NCBI RefSeq assembly: GCF_030463535.1
Contig: NC_132878.1
Coordinates: forward strand, 91,385,007-91,449,006
Reading direction: 5' to 3'
Length of the DNA: 64,000 nucleotides
Origin: Salminus brasiliensis
Lineage: Eukaryota; Chordata; Actinopteri; Characiformes; Bryconidae
Shown: in pieces, positions 20,592 to 30,869 of the stretch
Layout of the letters: every line of letters begins with the position of its first letter
How positions within the stretch are numbered: position 1 is the stretch's first letter
Translations under genes and position numbers: made by a program
Notes under the pieces: model-generated
Seen by the model: only the letters and a program-made list of their open reading frames with translations
What the model was told of the DNA's origin: nothing
The model's database searches: none

Positions 20592-21455
20592 TCCTTTGAC
20601 TGCTTCTGTTGTTTGTTTGCAAAAAACATTTAACCACTTCTTCCTCCGAACTGCAACTTTAGTTTTTCTAGATTTCATAATATTTAGAAAATCTAATGCT
20701 CTGAACATTCATAATGTTAAAATATGTTCATATTTAATTTATATTAAGGTAAACTTGAAAGATTTGAGGGAGTGTTTTATTAATATAGAACCTTCACATC
20801 CTAAACTATAAAAAAAGTTCTTCATATCCCGTCAACTCAAAAGTGTTTTTTCTACAGCATCACACCTTTTCTAACACCTCTATTTTTAGCAGTCTTCTCT
20901 TACTGGTGGTGTTGCTGCCTTTCCTTTGACCCCTTCCGTTGTTTGTTTGCAGAAAGCATTTAACCACAACTTCTTTCATTGAGCTGCAACTTTAGATTTA
21001 CTAGAACAGAGAATTTCACATCTAATTCACTATTTGTATTTGTTAATACTCGGTTTATGTAATTTGCTGCCTATTTGTACAATATTTTTTACAAATCCAT
21101 TCATGGAGGAGAGATGAATGCAGGATATTATAAGGCAAAATAGGTGCCAGAGAAAATGTAGATTTTCATATTTTTTCTTTGGTAGTTTTTTTGGTGAATA
21201 AAATAGCTTTATTTGTGGTGCAGGCTTTTGGATCCTTGAATCTGATCAACACCATTGTTAAGAGGTGGTACGTTTCCCTAGAATTTCATACCAAACCCCA
21301 CTCTGAATGACTTTGTTTATATATTTAGAAAATAGAAAATATATAAATTGACGGGAGGTGAGAATGGAGCAATCTAGGTCTTGAAATTTATTAGATGTTC
21401 TGTGGAAAACTTTAGTTAAAATGTAATCGTTTACATCCCAGACACCTCTAATCAA
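20592..21455. repeat. Segmental tandem duplication, right part
   Basis: GCTTCTGTTGTTTGTTTGCA at 20602 recurs as CTTCCGTTGTTTGTTTGCAG at 20934, defining a tandem unit of about 335 bp. Further right, blocks matching 16640-16900 follow in order. It is the same diverged segment as 15880-17308, split from it by the LINEs. Confidence 0.65.
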
Positions 21456-22090
21456 CATAATACTTACAAGATGTGTTTTTAAGAAGAAAAATGTGTGAAG
21501 TACTCCTTTTCTTTGAATAGACCAAAAACATTTGTTGTTCACGTGACACAAAGTAAACCATTTTGGAGATATTAATTTCATAAGACAGTGACAGCATATT
21601 CTACATATTGTGTTACTGTGGTATATAGACATATATAGTTTGGTTTGGGCAATGCAACCATGTTGTGTAAAACACCTTTTCTACTGGCTTCTGACACCAT
21701 CTATTTGCATACTGGGCATGTATGGCCACCCGCTCTCACCACCAGTGTGTAGTCAGTCCCTCTGTGCTACACTGATTTGAGTGTACATTTTTATTTCCTC
21801 TACTGCCTGTCTGGCCTCTGTGTTATTGATTGTTATTGAAGAGCAAGTTACCATTTTCTGTATTGCTGAGTGTGACTGCATACTGGCTGAGTACTGAAGT
21901 GTTCACTCTTGCATTACCGCAAGATTATGCTGTCAGTGTTTTTGGGGAGATTAATAATAATCAATTAAGAAATGAAGGGCTACATGTTAATTAGAAATGC
22001 AAGGTTATTAATCTGCAGTTGAGATTTTGGGTTAAGTTAAATCAAAAGATTTAATTAAAGTATTAAGACTTAGAGTTGTACTGTGTGATT
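21456..22090. other. Unassigned AT-rich spacer
   Basis: No gene, repeat border or RNA gene is recognised. Confidence 0.3.
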
Positions 22091-22092
22091 CT

Positions 22093-22452
22093 TCAAAACA
22101 CAACAAACAGAAACCAAACAAGCACACAGCTTAGCAAATAAAGAATACAAGAATCGCATAAACATGCCAAACCAACAAACCATAAACTGACGTGGACGTG
22201 AACACAACAACAGGAACAGGAACAGGAACATTTTTGCACACAAGCACACACACAAGACCAGACAAGGGAAGACTGAAACAAAGGGGTACTTATACAGACG
22301 CTAACAAGGGAGTCAAGGAACACCTGGGACTAACAAGAAGGCGTGGCTACAAAGGAGACACTGGTGGAAACAGTAACGGACAGGCGTGTGATTGTGAGCA
22401 CATGGCAACACAAAACAAAGGCAGACTTGACCACAGTGGCAGGCATGACAGA
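22093..22452 (-). mobile_element. 3' LTR of a short non-autonomous LTR element
   Basis: It matches 22896-23160 over most of its length (AACAAACAGAAAC-AAACAAGC, AAAGGGGTACTTATACAGA, AACACCTGGGACTAACAAGA, GGCGTGGCTACAAAGGAGAC). It ends GGCATGACA at 22452. On the minus strand it is preceded by a purine-rich TTTGGGGAGGG tract, the expected polypurine tract. It has an extra stretch of about 85 nt (22187-22270) with an AACAGG repeat that the other LTR lacks. Its far end is truncated near 22093. Confidence 0.8.
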
Positions 22453-22895
22453 AGCCCTCCCCAAATGTCCAACCCCGGGGCGCATACAACCAACCACCCC
22501 CAACCAACCACCGCTCCCCACTAGAGCAGACAACCTGGGCACTAGCACTGGAGCAGACAACCTGGGTGCCGGCACTGGAGCAGATGCGGCGGGTGTCGCT
22601 GGCACTGGAGCAGTGGGCACAGTCATTGCTGGAGCATTGAGCATCGCCTTCACAGGAACAGAAGCAGCTGGCACTGCTTGCCTTGTAGTAGGCGCAGATG
22701 CCACTGCCGGAGCAGACACAGGGGCAGCTTGCACTGCTGGCCTTGTAGTAGGTGCAGATGCCACTGCCGAAACATAAACAGAGGTGGGCGGGGCCACCGA
22801 GACAGAAACAGGGGGGTCCCGGAAGGGGGGTCTGTCTAAGGGCCCAGTGATTATCTGCTACGTCCATTTTTAAGGTCTGGTCTTCTGTCACAGTT
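22453..22895 (-). mobile_element. Internal region of the non-autonomous LTR element
   Basis: The minus strand just inside the 5' LTR has a short gag-like start (MTEDQTLKMDVADNHW). A low-complexity Ala/Pro/Val-rich or Cys/Ser-rich stretch follows, depending on frame, made of GGCACTGGAGCAGA-type repeats. There is no protease, reverse transcriptase or integrase, so it needs an autonomous partner. Long open frames here on both strands come from the internal repeats. Confidence 0.7.
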
Positions 22896-23160
22896 TGTCA
22901 CGAAACAGAGGTGGACGTTTCGAGGCTGGACAATTTAATACAAGAAAACAAAACACAACAAACAGAAACGAAACAAGCACAAAGCTTAGCAAATAAAGAA
23001 CATAAGAATCACATAAACAGGCCAAACCAACAAACTGAAACAAAGGGGTACTTATACAGATGCTAACAAGGGAGTCAAGGAACACCTGGGACTAACAAGA
23101 GGGCGTGGCTACAAAGGAGACACTGATGGAAACACTAATGGACAGGCATGGCAGACAAGA
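22896..23160 (-). mobile_element. 5' LTR of the non-autonomous LTR element
   Basis: It begins TGTCACGAAACAGAGG at 22896 on the plus strand and shares about 200 bp with the other LTR. The outer end near 23150-23160 is degraded, with GGCATGGCA where the partner has GGCATGACA. Confidence 0.75.
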
Positions 23161-23259
23161 CACAAACTGAGCCATGTGCTTGGGAGCTCATGGCAATTCA
23201 TAATTAACAATAATGTTAAGCATGGTTGTAACTGTAACTGAAAACCTATTAAACAGCAA

Positions 23260-23483
23260 CAATAAGATATAATATTATATTAGTATAGTAATAGTATACT
23301 GGTGATAAATAGATAAATAACTCTATTAATCCCAGCGGAAAAGTCAGGTATTACAGCAGCACAGAAGTACAGTAAAAAAGCAAACAAGAGCAAAGTAAAG
23401 AGCAAAGAAGCCACCCATTTATGTACAAATACATAAACAGAAAGAAGATATAAGAATATAACAACGCAGTTAAAGTGTAATAA
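23260..23483 (-). mobile_element. LINE 3' UTR, left of the SINE insertion
   Basis: TAACTCTATTAATCCCAGCG and TCAGGTATTACAGCAGCA resemble the 3' UTR of a fish LINE read on the minus strand. The element continues beyond the SINE at 23788. Confidence 0.55.
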
Positions 23484-23787
23484 AAGATAAAAAGGTAAAG
23501 GTGCATGTATTTGTCACTGTACAGTGTACAGCGAAATGTGTCCTCCGCATTTAACCCATCTGGTAGTGAACACACACTCACACACACACACACACACATG
23601 TGTTAGGGGCAGTAAGTACACAAACACACCCAGAGCGGTGGGCAGCCAACTCCAGTGCCCGGGGAGCAGAGAGGGTAAAGGGCCTTGCTCAAGGGCCCAA
23701 CAGTGGCAGCTTGCCGAGCCCGGGAATCAAACCCACAACCCTGTTATCGATATCCCGGCGCTCTAACCGCTGAGCCACCACTGCCCC
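23484..23787 (-). mobile_element. tRNA-derived SINE family 1, full-length copy
   Basis: Reverse complement of the copy at 785-1085. The A box is at about 23758-23776 and the B box (GGGAATCAAACC on the plus strand, one change) at about 23723-23734. The tail ends at about 23484-23510. GTAATAA occurs at 23477-23483 and again at 23788-23794, a plausible target site duplication. It sits inside LINE sequence. Confidence 0.88.
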
Positions 23788-24850
23788 GTAATAAGTACGG
23801 AGCATAAATATTATGCAGATGACATTGCAGTGTGCATTGTCATACAAAACCAATAAGTATCCAGTATAATACTAACAACTGAGTCACTGTGCTCTGCAAA
23901 CAGTTATTCAGTGGTAAATCACATTAATGTCTTGACACAGTGATTACCAATATTAATAGTCTCGTGAATTGACAATATTAATGCAATATGCAATATGAAA
24001 TGTATATATTCCGAGACAGCAAAGTAACAGTGCAGTGTAAACAGTGAACCCAATCGTTCCATAAAACAGTTAACATACATGACTAGATATGTAATACATG
24101 TGCAAAATGAGGTGCTTGTATAAAGTGGCAGTGCGTATAGATCTGAGTAGAGAGATGTCCAGCTGTGCACAACTAGTACACAGAAAGCCCATCCTGATAG
24201 TGCTCAGTTTACATTCATGTATACAGTTGTACAGTATAATCTCCTGTACCAGTCCTTCCTAAAGCTGAATGAGTCTGCTGCTCAAAGTGTTCCATTGTCT
24301 GACCAGTAGGTCATGGAGTGGGTGTGATGTGTTGGCATATATGACCATGAGTTTGTTAAGTAACCTCCTTTCCACCACTGCCTCAAAACATCCCAAAACT
24401 GAACCAGTCTTCTTGATCAGTTTGATAAGCTTTCTTGCATCTCCTCCTCTGATACTGCCCCCTCCCCCAACAGACTGCTACAAAGAATATGGCGCTTGCA
24501 ACAACAGACTGGTAGAAGATAAAGGACCTGTGCCTCCTCAGGAAATAGAGTTTGCTCATCCTCTTCATGTACCTATGTGTTGGCCCTCCAGTCCAGTTTG
24601 TTGTGGACACCGTCATCAGAACATTTCTGAAGATGACAGAGGTCCGACCTGTACTGGAAGTCAGTGGTGTACAGGGTGGTGGTGTACAGCAGAGAGGAAA
24701 GAGCACATTTCCTTGAGGGGAAGAGCACAGTTCCTTGAGGTGCTCCAATGCTACTGACCAGATAATCAGACCAGCAATCATGGGCTTGTCCACCTTCATA
24801 CTATCCATCTTCTCCCCCAGCATGAGCGGTTGCATTTTGCTGAACACACA
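23788..24850 (-). mobile_element. LINE fragment, reverse transcriptase C-terminus, decayed
   Basis: On the minus strand SKLYFLRRHRSFIFYQSVV and ASAIFFVAVCWGRG match the conserved C-terminal part of a fish LINE ORF2 (SRLYFLRRLRSF...YESVVASA). Frames break on both sides. The region 23795-24260 is AT-rich and probably its 3' UTR. Confidence 0.65.
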
Positions 24851-25014
24851 AGAGAAGAAACAAAAAAAGTGATTCTCACATTGGTGCTACAGAGTGTGCC
24901 CTCTGCAGTGAGTAGATTACAGCACTATCCACACCTATGTTCTGTTGGCAAGAAAACTGCAGTCTGACCTGAGGTCTAAGGTGCGACAAAAGCCTTTCTA
25001 AGACCATTATAAAA

Positions 25015-25197
25015 AAAGGTAAAGGTGCACGTATTTGTCACTGTACACTGTACAATAAAATGTGTCCTCCGCATTTAACCCATCTGTGGTAGTGAACAGA
25101 CACACACACACACACAAGTGAACTAGGGGCAGTGAGTACACACACACCCAGAGCAGTGGGCAGCCAACTCCAGCGCCCCGGGAGCAGAGAAGATAAA
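25015..25197 (-). mobile_element. tRNA-derived SINE family 1, 5'-truncated
   Basis: It starts on the plus strand with AAGGTAAAGGTGCACGTATT and GTCCTCCGCATTTAACCCAT and includes a (CA)n tract. It stops at about 25197 in the ...GGGAGCAGAGAAG word, before the tRNA-like head. Confidence 0.85.
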
Positions 25198-25735
25198 GGA
25201 TGCTGGATGTAGGCCAAATTCTTGTGGTCCGTCCAGACCAGAAAGGGATGTTTTGCTCCCTCAAGCCAGTGTCTCCCCTCCTCTAGCGTGAGCTTGAGCG
25301 CCAGTAATTCGGTCACCCGCATCATAATTCTGCTCAGCAGGGGTGAGGCGGTGGGAGAAGTAGGCACAGGGGTTGGCTTTTGGTCGGGGCCAGACTGCTG
25401 GAAGTTGGTCAACCCAGGAAGCACTGGACAAGGGGCAGAGAGGTTGGCCTGGGCCAGTTTCCACGGCCTTGTTTTTGGCCAGGTCCATGCGCAGGGTTTT
25501 GTGGTGGTTCTCCAGAAGCAACTGGAGAACCCGCCAGACGTGGGCAACGTGTTTGTCTACGGACTTACTATAGATGAGAATGTCACCCAAATAGACGAAA
25601 ACGTACCTGTCCAAAGCCTCCCGGAGGACCATGTTGATGCATCGTTGGAAGACGAGGCGGGCACCAGCACACAGCTATATACTACCTTCAAAGTCCCCGG
25701 TGGCCTCAGGGTTCTTTTTTGTTAGAAGAAGGGTG
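25198..25735 (-). mobile_element. Ty3/gypsy reverse transcriptase/RNase H fragment
   Basis: The minus strand reads VLREALDRYVFVYLGDILIY (YLGD in place of the YLDD active-site box), then [19 protein letters not shown]. After a frame change it reads [19 protein letters not shown] and [14 protein letters not shown], the RNase H-like part. The damaged active site and frame changes show that it is dead. Confidence 0.8.
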
Positions 25736-25744
25736 GAGGTTGTT

Positions 25745-25950
25745 TTTATGCATAGATAATAGGGCACTTAATGCTATCACCAAGAAGTATCCCTATCCTC
25801 TACCCCTTGTCCCTTTTCGCTCTGGAACAGCTTCGGGGGGTCTGGCTGTTCACCAAATTAGACCTATGTAGTGGGCAGCTTGGATTCTATGAGCCAAGTG
25901 CCACCTCCAACTGCTTCCAAATCTGCAGACTCACGGCAACAAAAGGTTTG
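25745..25950 (+). mobile_element. Ty3/gypsy reverse transcriptase fragment, opposite strand
   Basis: The plus strand reads KKYPYPLPLVPFALEQLRG then VWLFTKLDLCSGQLGF, the fingers region just before the catalytic Asp box (FTKLDL). It is head-to-head with the fragment at 25198-25735, so one of the two was inverted. Confidence 0.75.
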
Positions 25951-25954
25951 TACA

Positions 25955-26350
25955 GAATAAAAGGCAGCTAGCCTTTTTTAAATGAAAGAAATTTAATTAA
26001 TAAAAGCTATCTATGTTTTCTAAACTACATACATATTGCATCTTTTTTTAACCCTGCTCCACTGATGATGCTCTGTGGTGGTGTATTAATAAACTTGTTG
26101 TGTGTGTCTGTGTGGTGGACTGGAGCTGAACTTAATATAGCAGCACTACTGGCCACAATTCCTGCGCCTAATAATAGAGTAAGATGTGTGTTTCACTCAG
26201 CGCAGAACCAAGTTTATTCATTTATTTCTCCAGCCAGTGAAGTAAATACTCCTCTACTGCGAGACTGAATGGGGTGTCGGCCTAAAAAAGCATTCGTTAA
26301 ATAAAGCGTGATCACCATTTCGGAATGGAGAGTTGACAAGGAGCTCAAAA
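25955..26350. other. Unassigned spacer
   Basis: No gene or known repeat is recognised. Confidence 0.3.
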
Positions 26351-26353
26351 AAG

Positions 26354-27480
26354 TCAACAGAATCAGAATCAGAATCAGAATCTCTTTATTTCACCAAGTA
26401 TGTTACACATACAAGGAATTTGTCTTGGTGAGAGCAACACATATGACAAGGAACAAAAACACAGAACACAGATTATTTACAGTATTAAACTAAAGGAAAA
26501 TTACACTATACAATAAATAGGGTAGGGGATAAATAAAAAAAGTAAAAAGTACTAAAGGTAACAAAGAGCTAAAGAAACTGAGATGTGAAACAGATTTGGT
26601 TGAAAAATATTATATATAGAAAGTTACAGATGACCTGAATATTTACAGAAAGAGAACATCTGTACAGGTGTGCAAATAGTCATAGTGCAAATAGCTGTTT
26701 GGTACAGTTCAGTTGTATGTTTTGAGGTTTACAGTGGGAGGTGTTCACTGTGGTTGAGGAGCACTACAGCTTTGGGGAAGAAGCTGTTAGCATGACGTGT
26801 TGTGCTGGTTTTGATGGACCGCAGTCTTCTACCAGAGGGGAGTGTCTGAAAGAGGAGGTGTCCAGGATGTGAGGGGTCAGATGTAATCTTCTTGCCAGCC
26901 CGCTTCCTCACCCTGCTGGTGTAGATCTGCTGAAGTGATGGCAGGTTACATCCAATGATCCTCTCTGCTGTCCTGATGATGCGCTGGAGTTTGGTTCTTT
27001 CTTGTGAGGTGGAGGAACCAAACCAGATAGTTATGGAGGCTGTGAGAATGGACTCGATGATCAGAACTTGATCATCAGGGTCTGTGGCAGGTTGAGTTTC
27101 TTGAGCCGTCTCAAGAAAAACATTCGTTGTTGAGCTTTCTTGATGATAGAGATGGTGTTTTCCTCCTATTTCAAGTCTCTGGATATGGTGGTGCCCAGGA
27201 ACTTGAGTGAATCCACCATGGATACTGCAATGTTGTTGATGTGGGGGGGGGGGGGCGTGGAGGATTGCGTCGGAAGTCCACCACCATCTCTACAGTCTGT
27301 TCTGTGTTTAGCAGCAGGTGGTTGTTCCTTTCTGTAAGCAGACTCATCACCGTTGGCTATGAGGCCCACCAGAGTGGGGTCATCTGCAAATTTCAGGATC
27401 TTTACAGCAACAGGCCTGTAGTCATTCAGACCAGTGATGGTGGATTTCTTGGGAACTGGAATGATGGTGGAGGTTTTGTG
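26354..27480 (-). mobile_element. LINE C, 5'-truncated, with (ATTCTG)n tail
   Basis: The 3' end on the left is CAGAATCAGAATCAGAATCT on the plus strand, i.e. an ATTCTG-repeat tail, followed by CTCTTTATTTCACCAAGTAT. The minus-strand coding remnant reads RKRAGKKITSDPSHPGHLLF, QTLPSGRRLRSIK and HANSFFPKAVVLLN (reverse transcriptase C-terminus), preceded by damaged FLGTTISRDLK and KEQPPAA words. A G-run (27241-27256) and several frame breaks are present. It is closely related to 38865-39515. Confidence 0.82.
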
Positions 27481-27639
27481 ATCTCCCGGAGAATTCTGGG
27501 AGATCGAGTCCGGAAGGGAAGAGGCAGTCGGCAGATGTGTAACAGTAGAGGCCCACTGCTTTCATTTCACATTGTGGCCTATTCTGTTAAGGTGTGGTGT
27601 GGGGTTTGGACTGAAGTGCAGTCAGAATTTGTTTTATTG

Positions 27640-27840
27640 TGATGAAATGAAACTACCTCTTATGGTGTGTGCTTAGTGACTGTTGGGCTTGAACTACCAA
27701 CCCTGGTAATGGGAGCCCAGTGTATTTTCACTGTGCCACCACAGCTGTGAGAGGTGGCAATATAAACACTGATCATAAGCAACACAGAAAACGGCGGGAA
27801 AACAAACAAAGGAAACCCAGGAGTGATGTTAACTCAAACT
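27640..27840. repeat. Dispersed repeat, possible gypsy LTR remnant
   Basis: Diverged reverse-complement relative of 7990-8225 (GGTGGCAATATAAAC, AACGGCGGGAAAACAAACAA, GGAAACCCAGGAG). It is followed on its right by gypsy pol sequence on the plus strand. Confidence 0.35.
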
Positions 27841-28244
27841 AAAGACAGCAACTCAAATGCTTTTCTCTTCTTGCTTCAGCTTTTCGCTGTTACCAATTTA
27901 AACTTTTCTCTTTTCTGTTCACGTTTCTTTTTTCTGTTCACAACAAAAAACCCACTGTTACCGTTCGCCCCTCTACAAAAGTGCGACAGGGAAGTGTGTT
28001 TGGCTGGGTGTATTTATACCGTGCCACACAGGTGGGCCTGGTCAGCATTGATTACCGCTGGGAATTCTGGGGCTTGGAGTTCTTTGCTCCAACCCCACCA
28101 GCTTTCCTACTTTGCTGGCCGGGCCCCCTGCTGACGGCTGGCGGTACATGCTGCCTGCTCACATATTCCAGTTCAGAGTTCTCTTGTTCTGCCTTTGTAA
28201 TGCACCTGCAACGTTCCAAAGACTCATGAACAACATTGTAGTAC

Positions 28245-28860
28245 AATAATGGATATACTGCCCCACTTTGCAATGATAGGTAGTCTGAAACTCCATGCTC
28301 TACCACTTGTCATGCCTACAGGCCATGAACATTTGCAACAGCTGCAACTAGACGACCCCGTAATCGGTGACCTGCTATGGAACCTGAAGGATGCACCTAG
28401 TGATAACTTTGAGAGGGAAAAAACATGCCAATACACTGTTCAGGATGGTGTGCAATACTACAGGAACCCAAAAACCTCATGTGCGCTCCACCCAATAAAG
28501 CAGTTCAAGTTTTATGCTCCCTTGTCACTGTTGAAGTACTACCATGATCATCTGACAGCTGGACATTTGGGAGCCACAAAAACATTGGCCCGACTTTGAC
28601 TTTTCTGGCCCAAAATGCTGGCAGATACTAAAAGATACATTGCTTTCTGCACGGTTTGTCAGCTACCTAAGCGCATTCAGAAGAAACCAGCTGGCTCTAT
28701 GGTTTCCTATTTGACTCAAGAAGCCATTAGAATACATTGGAGTAGACTCTGTAGGCCCACTAAACCCACTAAACCTGGAATTCTCTACCCAGGAAATTTA
28801 GTACATACTGGACCATTTCGTTTCTTGCAAAAGCTTTTAGGTGTGAAGTATTCTTGATGG
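28245..28860 (+). mobile_element. Ty3/gypsy integrase N-terminal (HHCC) fragment
   Basis: The plus strand gives a linker (MPTGHEHLQQLQLDDPVIGD, then LLWNLKDAP), then YYHDHLTAGHLGATKTLARL, a stop, then FWPKMLADTKRYIAFCTVCQ. The two His and the CTVC pair form the zinc-binding module of a retroelement integrase. A TGA between the halves, and loss of the catalytic core, make it inactive. The stretch 27960-28245 left of it is probably part of the same element but is not assignable. Confidence 0.75.
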
Positions 28861-28879
28861 TTCTAAATATGTAATAAGG

Positions 28880-29935
28880 TACTCAGGTACTCACAGGTAC
28901 TCAGGAGAGAGGCCATGTAGGGCTTTGTATGTTAATAGAAGAATTTCATAGTCTATATGGAATTTAACTGGGAGCCAGTGCAGTGCTGATGGACTGATTT
29001 GGTTTTAGTAAGGACCCTGGCTGTAGAATTTTGAACTAGTTGAAGTTTATTGAGACCTGACAAAAATGCATCACACTAATCTAGCCCTGAGGTAATAAAA
29101 GCGTAATATAAAGTGCTTTGTGACAACATTTGTTTTGAAAGGTGCTATATAAATAAAATTTGAATTGGAATTAGACAATTTGAATATGATGCCAAACTTT
29201 TTAGCTGCTGGACCAGGAATAATGGAAAAATCAGTCTAACATTAAGTCTATTTTAAGTCTTTTGTCTTTTGGAACTAAAAAGAGAACCTCGGTTTTGTTA
29301 CTGTTAAGATGAAGGAAGTTATATGACATCCAGAGTTTTATATCATTTACACAGTCCTCATCTAAATTTTTTCCTTCATCTAAATTTATCATCAGGTTTG
29401 GCTGATATATAGAGCTGTGTATAACAGTGCATAACAGTGGAAATTAACGTCATGTCTGCTTATAACTGAGCCCAGTGGTAACATGTATAATGTAAATAAT
29501 AGTGGTCCTAAAATAGAGCCTTGCTCCATATCTTACTTCTGTGTAATTCGAAGATAAATCTTTTATCTTTACGAACTGCTAACGTTCGGTTAGATATGAT
29601 TTGAACCGTGATAGGGCTGTTCCTTTGATTACAACCATTTTCTCTAATCTTTCTAAGAGAATATTGTATAATATTGTATCGAGGTCGAGTAGGGCTAATA
29701 AAGATACATAGCCTTGATCAGAGGCAAGGTTTGTAATCTTTCCAAAGGCTTTCACTGTATTCTGTGCTGAATCCAGATTGGAATTCCTCATACATGTAAT
29801 TTTTACTCAGGTATAAGCAAAGTTGTTGGGACACAGCTTTTTCTAATATCTTGGATATAAATGTTAAGCTTGAGATGGGTCTGTAATTAGACAATACACT
29901 AGTGTAAACTATAATCTGTTTAGTTTAGCTTTTGG
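28880..29935 (-). mobile_element. LINE fragment (L2/CR1-like reverse transcriptase), decayed
   Basis: On the minus strand about 29579-29791 reads LLALLDLDTILYNILLERLE then GTALSRFKSYLTER, the LLDLSAAFDT...ILL.RL...G.AL.WF.SYL.R block of L2/CR1-type ORF2. Sequence to the left (GGGCTTTGTATGTTAATAG, CTGGGAGCCAGTGCAGTG) is typical of the distal part of such elements. At about 29110-29170 a plus-strand LINE 3' end (AAAGTGCTTTGTGACAAC, GGTGCTATATAAATAAAA) is embedded. Confidence 0.6.
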
Positions 29936-29939
29936 TAAT

Positions 29940-30868
29940 TAATGTTTCCCCTCAGATAAAGGTTGCAAGTCGCGGACACAGGGAATCGTAGTACACCGTG
30001 ATGCTCGAGCTGTCATCTTGCTGCTTCCACATGATGACTTAGGTTTGTGGACAGTGGAGCAGATGGATGCTAGCGTATTAGGGTGCTCCTGGGTCTGTAT
30101 TACCTTCTGGCTCTCTCCTTTTAATTAGGCTGTTATAGTCAGACATGCTGAAGTCGTCAGACACACTCTGATACTGCTCAACATTTTCTGCTCTCCATAA
30201 AATCCTTCCAGAACTAACTCTGTCTCTTTACCTTCGCTGAGTAAATGGCCACCCAACCCGACCTGCTGGAAGATTTACGGCTGGGGTCCCCTCTACTTGT
30301 GTCAGACCAGCTGCCAGCTGTCAAACCAGTCCGACCAGCAGGCCCACCCCTCCCACCACCACCCATGCCAGACCAGCAGCACACCCTCCTACCACTGCTA
30401 CATGTCTAATGACCATGTTAAAACCTAAATGGCCTCTTAACTATCTGCCACTATTAATATCACCACTATTAACTATCATTACTCCATGACTCCATTACTA
30501 CCATCACTGCCATGACTATATTAAGTTCTACTAAACCATGATTATTATATTATGATTATGATCAGAGCAGTTCAACAGTATGTGTAGATGTACAGTAGAT
30601 TGTTTGGTAACTTTTATCAATAATTTATTAATAGTTCTCACCAGAGAAGTATAGATGGGCCCCCCTTGTGAGTCTTGGTTCCTCCCAAGTTTTCTTACTC
30701 CATCTTTGAGGGACTTTTTCCTTGCCACTGTCGGAGTTGGCTTGCTCACTGGGGGTCTGAGTTTTTTCATGTCTTTTTATGTTATTTATTTTTCTGTCCT
30801 TTACAAATTACTGATTGTGTAAAGCTGCTTTGAAAAGCGCTATCCAAAGAAATTTGACTTGACTTGAC
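29940..30868 (+). mobile_element. LINE 3' region with (TTGAC)n tail
   Basis: The words GGTTCCTCCCAAGTTTTCTT, TTTTTCCTTGCCACTGTCG, GGCTTGCTCACTGGGGG, TGTAAAGCTGCTTTGAAAAG and the closing CTTGACTTGACA are the 3' UTR and tail of a common fish LINE. The left part (29940-30400) is probably from the same element. No open frame remains. Confidence 0.6.
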
Positions 30869-30869
30869 A

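Noticed and set aside
22313-22891. Cys/Ser- or Ala-rich frames of 144-192 codons
   Set aside because: Open frames exist on both strands over the same low-complexity interior of an LTR element. Only the short gag-like start is plausible.
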